From positions 51,758 through 115,757 of the forward strand of contig JAFWIE010000040.1 in NCBI GenBank assembly GCA_017533825.1: 64,000 nt of DNA. The letters run 5' to 3'. Positions 60,642 to 64,000 of this stretch are shown here, piece by piece (positions within the stretch are counted from its first letter, which is position 1; each line of letters begins with the position of its first letter). A program made the position numbers and the translations under genes. Source of the DNA: Atopobiaceae bacterium. GTDB taxonomy: Bacteria; Actinomycetota; Coriobacteriia; Coriobacteriales; Atopobiaceae. The notes under the pieces are model-generated. The model saw only the letters and a list, made by a program, of their open reading frames with translations, was not told the origin of the DNA and did not search any database.

Positions 60642-61460
60642 CTATCCGCGGCGCAGGTGCGCGCCATGCACGGGCTCGAGGTCTGCCACCCCCGCCTCTT
60701 CGCAGAGGAAGTCGCAGACCTTCTGCATGCAGCGCGTCTGGGCATCTGCCTTGAACACGTGCTTCCCGTGCCGGATGACCTCTAGGCGCGCATTCGCATA
60801 TACGGTCGTGGCACGCTGCGCGTACTCGAGAGGAACCGTCGCATCCTCGTTACCGTGCAGGATGAGCACCTCACCCTGAAACTCTTGCATGTGTGCATAG
60901 GGATTCGTGTCCCAGGCCACCTCGCCATAGGCACGTCCCACGCGCATGCCAAGCTGCCGATACGACGCGGGAATGTTCTTCTTTGTAGGGAAGAGCTGAC
61001 GCGCCTGGTCATGCATGTTGAGCGTCGGGTGAACGAGCAGCAGGGCATGCAAGGCATCGGGATGAGCGTCTGCGAAGAGAACCGCGGCGACGCCACCTTG
61101 ACCCTCCCCCAGAAGGAACACACGCGTCGGGTCGACTTCCTCCAACGAGACAACCTTCTCCATGACGGCGGCTATGTCCGCAACCTCAGTGAGGAGGGTC
61201 ATCTCGAGCGGGTTGCCCTCACTCTTTGACGCGTAGCCACCACCACTGAAGTCGAGGCAGCAGACCGCAAAGCCCTCCTCCGCAAGCGCCCATGCATACG
61301 GCACACAACTCAGGTAGTTCGCACCAAAGCCATGAGCGCAGAGCAGAACCGGAAGCGGCTCCTCCACCTGACGCGTGGGCGTGAACAGCTGGGAGTATAT
61401 GGAGAGCCCGTCACGCATGGTGACGAGCTCACGAGAGCGATACGTGGTTGGGGCGGGCAT
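60642..61460 (-). CDS. Alpha/beta hydrolase-fold protein lacking the catalytic Ser
   Basis: 272 residues, no signal peptide. Fold landmarks are present: CAHGFGANYLSC (oxyanion loop), LDFSGGGYASKSEG, VLILHGNEDATVPL (acid) and IRHGKHVF (His). The nucleophile elbow, normally G-x-S-x-G-G, reads LLGEGQGGVAA: the codon at the Ser position is GGT (Gly). It therefore resembles serine aminopeptidase/lysophospholipase-type hydrolases but should not act by a Ser nucleophile. Start 61460 with AAAGGAGG. Lies just upstream of argJ on the same strand, 72 bp apart. Confidence 0.85.
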   Translation of the reverse strand: MPAPTTYRSRELVTMRDGLSIYSQLFTPTRQVEEPLPVLLCAHGFGANYLSCVPYAWALAEEGFAVCCLDFSGGGYASKSEGNPLEMTLLTEVADIAAVMEKVVSLEEVDPTRVFLLGEGQGGVAAVLFADAHPDALHALLLVHPTLNMHDQARQLFPTKKNIPASYRQLGMRVGRAYGEVAWDTNPYAHMQEFQGEVLILHGNEDATVPLEYAQRATTVYANARLEVIRHGKHVFKADAQTRCMQKVCDFLCEEAGVADLEPVHGAHLRRG

Positions 61461-61532
61461 GCGTCCTCCTTTGCGCCTCGCAAAACATGCGCGAAAAGAT
61501 ACTATAGCCCAAGTCACGCGAGGCAACCAACG

Positions 61533-63035
61533 TCAGCTGGCCACATGGGAACGCACATATTCGTACAAGCGCCGATAGGTGGCCGCATCGTAGTGCATCG
61601 AGTCACTTGCACGATAATTCTTCGCAATGGCACTATAGGTATCGAGTACCGTGACGTTCGACGAGAGAAGCGAACGCATCTTATCGTTCCATTTGCGGAT
61701 CCGCGCGTTGGTCACACGCTTGCCAGACGAGCTCACGAACACGTCATCACCTGGCCGCGAGCCGACGGGCGTCACCGTCGCATAGTAGACGACTGCACCA
61801 CAACCCCTCCATTGCTTCGCCTTTCGGTTGATGAGTCGTGCGTAATGTGCCGCATCCGAGCTGCCCAGCACGGGGTCTTCCCTACCCCACTCGTTGAGGA
61901 GGTCGTTGACGCCAAGCAGAATGACGACGGCCGTATCGCGCCCCACATGCTCGTCCGCACACGAGGCGCCTGTGTTTGCGAACCAGTTATAGCCACCGCC
62001 ATAGCGGCCAATCCACCAGTTGCCCGCATTGTCCTCGCGTACCACGGCGACCGCATCCCAAACCCGCTCGCCGTAGAGCGTCGCGTATGTCTCGAGCGAT
62101 CGCGAGTCCCCAATGATGACCATGCGTGCACGCTGGTTCTTCTTGAAGGGGCTGGTGGTCTTGCCGGGTGCCGCGCCACCCTTCGAGACGAGCTTGATCT
62201 GGATGGCCTCCATGCGCAACGAACAGCCCTCGGTTCCTGCCTTCTTGCCGTTCTTCGTCCAACCAAGCCAACCATAGCGTTGCGTGTGCACGCGATACCA
62301 CACGTCGTACTTTTTAGCAATTGTGCCAGTGAGCTTTATCTGTACGGCTTCCACACGCTTTGATTGCCCAGAGGTGCCCGCACGCCGGCCATTCGCCGCC
62401 CACGAAGTCTCCCATCCGGTGCCTTGGACGTGAGTACGGTACGTTATGCCACCTGAGGTATGGGGGATTCCTCCCACGCGAATCCAGAGGGCCTCGAGCC
62501 TCTTGGACTCACCTGTCGTCCCGGCAATTGCGCCGCCTTTGACCTCTGCCCTGTCCCCGTAGGTCTGGCAATGGACGCCATAGCGTAGCGTTGGCTTACC
62601 AGCACGTTTGGTGCTGTTCTTCGCCGTGTCGCTCGGGGAGGTCGCCTGTGCCTCAAGGCCCGTGCTCTCGTCGGACGCAGTATCCTCTAGAGGCGCTGGC
62701 TCAACGGCCTCCGTAGATTCCACGGCACCGCCCACTCCCTCCAAGAGGGGTGTCTCCGATAGGGTTGCCGCTGAAAGGTCCTCTTCCTCAACCGCCTCAA
62801 CGGCAGCTTGCTCCTCCAAGGTCTCGGCCTCATCCACGTCACCTGAACCGAGAGCATTGACCTCCTCTGCGGTCAAGGGAATCTCGGGCGTATCCAGCTC
62901 CACAAGCTGTTCTTCCTCGGCGGTCTCTCTTTCGACTCCACCTTCTGGCACACCCTCGAACGCCTGCAATGGCGCGGCGCCCATTCCCATGAGCACCGAG
63001 AACACGACTGCCAGTGCGATTCGCAATTGCCTCAT
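61533..63035 (-). CDS. Secreted SGNH/GDSL hydrolase with three ChW repeats
   Basis: 500 residues. A signal peptide (about 1-25, ALAVVFSVLMGMGAAPLQA) is followed by an acidic linker (to about 150) and three ChW repeats (about 150-300: GWETSW..NG, GWLGWTKNG; the first is degenerate with GDRAEVKGG). The SGNH domain follows, with nucleophile Ser311 (IIGDSRS), LLGVND block and Asp478/His481 (DSMH). It is probably a carbohydrate or peptidoglycan esterase held at the wall by its ChW repeats. The ATG at 63035 is used; a TTG at 63047 has a better-placed AGGAAG and is an alternative. Ten to 22 bp after the next gene, so co-transcribed. Confidence 0.9.
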   Translation of the reverse strand: MRQLRIALAVVFSVLMGMGAAPLQAFEGVPEGGVERETAEEEQLVELDTPEIPLTAEEVNALGSGDVDEAETLEEQAAVEAVEEEDLSAATLSETPLLEGVGGAVESTEAVEPAPLEDTASDESTGLEAQATSPSDTAKNSTKRAGKPTLRYGVHCQTYGDRAEVKGGAIAGTTGESKRLEALWIRVGGIPHTSGGITYRTHVQGTGWETSWAANGRRAGTSGQSKRVEAVQIKLTGTIAKKYDVWYRVHTQRYGWLGWTKNGKKAGTEGCSLRMEAIQIKLVSKGGAAPGKTTSPFKKNQRARMVIIGDSRSLETYATLYGERVWDAVAVVREDNAGNWWIGRYGGGYNWFANTGASCADEHVGRDTAVVILLGVNDLLNEWGREDPVLGSSDAAHYARLINRKAKQWRGCGAVVYYATVTPVGSRPGDDVFVSSSGKRVTNARIRKWNDKMRSLLSSNVTVLDTYSAIAKNYRASDSMHYDAATYRRLYEYVRSHVAS

Positions 63036-63057
63036 TGTGGGTCCCAATCGTCACTTC

Positions 63058-64000
63058 CTACATCTCGTCGTGTGCGGCATCGATGGTCGCCGTCAGTGTA
63101 TGCAGCGCCCCATGGTTTGCGGGAACACTCGACATGATGGCCATCACATATGCACCATTATTTGCGTACACGATGCCGCCATCGTCAGTCACGTCAAATT
63201 CTGGCCCACCGCCGTTTAGTCCGGCAACAATGCGTCCACCATCCGCGATCCATCCGCCCTTCGAACGGGTCCGATACTTGCCACCCAAGGTGTCGTGAAT
63301 GGTCGAGATGTTCGGTCGTTCGCACCACGTCCCCAGCTTTTCCACCGTCTCGCTCCGTGCATACCACAGATAGTTGTGCGCCCACATGAGCGCCAAGTCA
63401 CGTGCGGTGTAATAAGCCCAAGGGAGGCTCTCGGCGATGGATGGGCGCGCGCCCGATTCCTCGCACCACGTGCGCATGGGATCCTTGCCGTACCCGTAGA
63501 ACACCTGTTTATAGTGATAATCATAAGAATAGAAGAGCGTCTGCTGGATGTCGTACTGATACGAATTGAGTGCTTCAGGATGCTGGCTTACCACGCTGGC
63601 GATGTAGGGCGCCTTGATGGAGCTCGCCCCATAAAACAGTCCGTCGCAGTTGTAAGCAACGCCTTCGCATGACGTGAGATCCATCATGATGAAGCCGATG
63701 TCATATCCCTTCCCACGAATCTCGTCGATGGCATTGTAGATGTTGTCACTCACCGCGTCGCTCGGCTTGTAGCCACCGAAACCAGCCACCGAGCGGCTTG
63801 CCTCCGCCTGCTCGAGCACCGTTCGAACGGACAGCAGACGATACCGCCCTTTGGTCGGCCCCGGCGCCGCGCCGCCCTTGGGCACGATCTTCACCTGGAT
63901 GGCCTCGACGGGCTTGGAGTCGCCCCCGGTGCCGGCCGACTTGCCGTTCCTCGCCCAGCCGAGCCAGCCGAGGTCGCCCACGCGGACGCGGTACCACACG
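63058..64000 (-). CDS. Secreted ChW-repeat protein with beta-lactamase/penicillin-binding-like domain (5' end outside window)
   Basis: C-terminal 313 residues visible; the frame runs off the right edge. It begins inside a ChW repeat (VGDLGWLGWARNG ... GDSKPVEAIQVKI), then a linker. The remaining roughly 250 residues are a serine-hydrolase domain with S-x-x-K (GASSIKAPYIA), a YYTARDLALMW block and a KGG triad (RSKGGWIADGG), as in class A beta-lactamase and D-Ala-D-Ala carboxypeptidase folds. Probably acts on peptidoglycan. Its stop lies 22 bp before the SGNH gene start; the two share ChW architecture. Confidence 0.85.
   Translation of the reverse strand, partial: VWYRVRVGDLGWLGWARNGKSAGTGGDSKPVEAIQVKIVPKGGAAPGPTKGRYRLLSVRTVLEQAEASRSVAGFGGYKPSDAVSDNIYNAIDEIRGKGYDIGFIMMDLTSCEGVAYNCDGLFYGASSIKAPYIASVVSQHPEALNSYQYDIQQTLFYSYDYHYKQVFYGYGKDPMRTWCEESGARPSIAESLPWAYYTARDLALMWAHNYLWYARSETVEKLGTWCERPNISTIHDTLGGKYRTRSKGGWIADGGRIVAGLNGGGPEFDVTDDGGIVYANNGAYVMAIMSSVPANHGALHTLTATIDAAHDEM

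Overview
The window is GC-rich bacterial chromosome from a monoderm (Gram-positive) organism. It has an LTA-synthase-type enzyme, Tat/lipobox solute-binding lipoproteins, clostridial hydrophobic W (ChW) repeat surface proteins, no LPS or outer-membrane genes, and tRNA genes with encoded CCA ends. The mix of high GC, ChW repeats, peptide transporters and amino-acid metabolism suggests a host-associated actinobacterium of the class Coriobacteriia (Olsenella/Atopobium relatives). That placement is inference; there is no rRNA here to prove it. No prophage, plasmid or IS transposase was recognised.

Layout. 1-6133: a Wadjet anti-plasmid defence operon, jetABCD, with jetA cut by the window edge. 6374-12122: accessory genes (zinc-ribbon membrane protein, alpha/beta hydrolase with a LysR regulator, a 42-residue ORF with a strong terminator, an InlB-repeat surface protein broken by an in-frame stop, a HAD hydrolase). 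12316-24000: tRNA-Val, LTA-synthase-like enzyme, ornithine-cyclodeaminase-type LOR/SDH protein, a secreted coiled-coil/double-psi-barrel protein coupled to recQ, an OhrR-like MarR regulator, a phenylacetate-CoA ligase/ACT pair, then acylphosphatase, a CmpB-type membrane protein and uridine kinase, followed by a 167-bp nested palindrome. 24255-31652: a GH32 fructosidase, a large ChW subtilase, the nifS-mnmA-release-factor-like operon, and tRNA-Cys and tRNA-Gly. 31814-35456: an ACT protein, a SpoIIE-type phosphatase and a fused STAS/HATPase protein (a partner-switching signalling unit), then tRNA-Leu.

35675-48317: two complete oligopeptide ABC transporters lie side by side on the minus strand. 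One is Ami/Opp-like (oppA-B-C-D-F). The other is a Dpp/Opp-like oppB-C-D-F set whose binding protein, oppA2, reads as circularly permuted: the C-terminal half of the fold precedes the N-terminal half behind one lipoprotein signal. Related KpnI-rich palindromes lie on both sides of the block holding oppA2 and a divergent 46-residue ORF. This is the most unusual signal in the window.

48472-64000: secG; de novo NAD synthesis by nadA and a nadB-nadC fusion; a small protein with a double-glycine leader-like motif; a ferrous-iron feoA-feoA-feoB-(Cys-rich)-(HMA) operon behind a DtxR-type operator; about 1 kb of tandem and inverted repeats; the arginine genes argJ-argB-argD; a degenerate alpha/beta hydrolase lacking its Ser nucleophile; and two adjacent secreted ChW enzymes (SGNH hydrolase and a penicillin-binding/beta-lactamase-like protein cut by the right edge).

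The recurring themes are peptide uptake, surface proteins built on ChW repeats, amino-acid sensing (two paralogous tandem-ACT proteins) and cofactor or iron supply.
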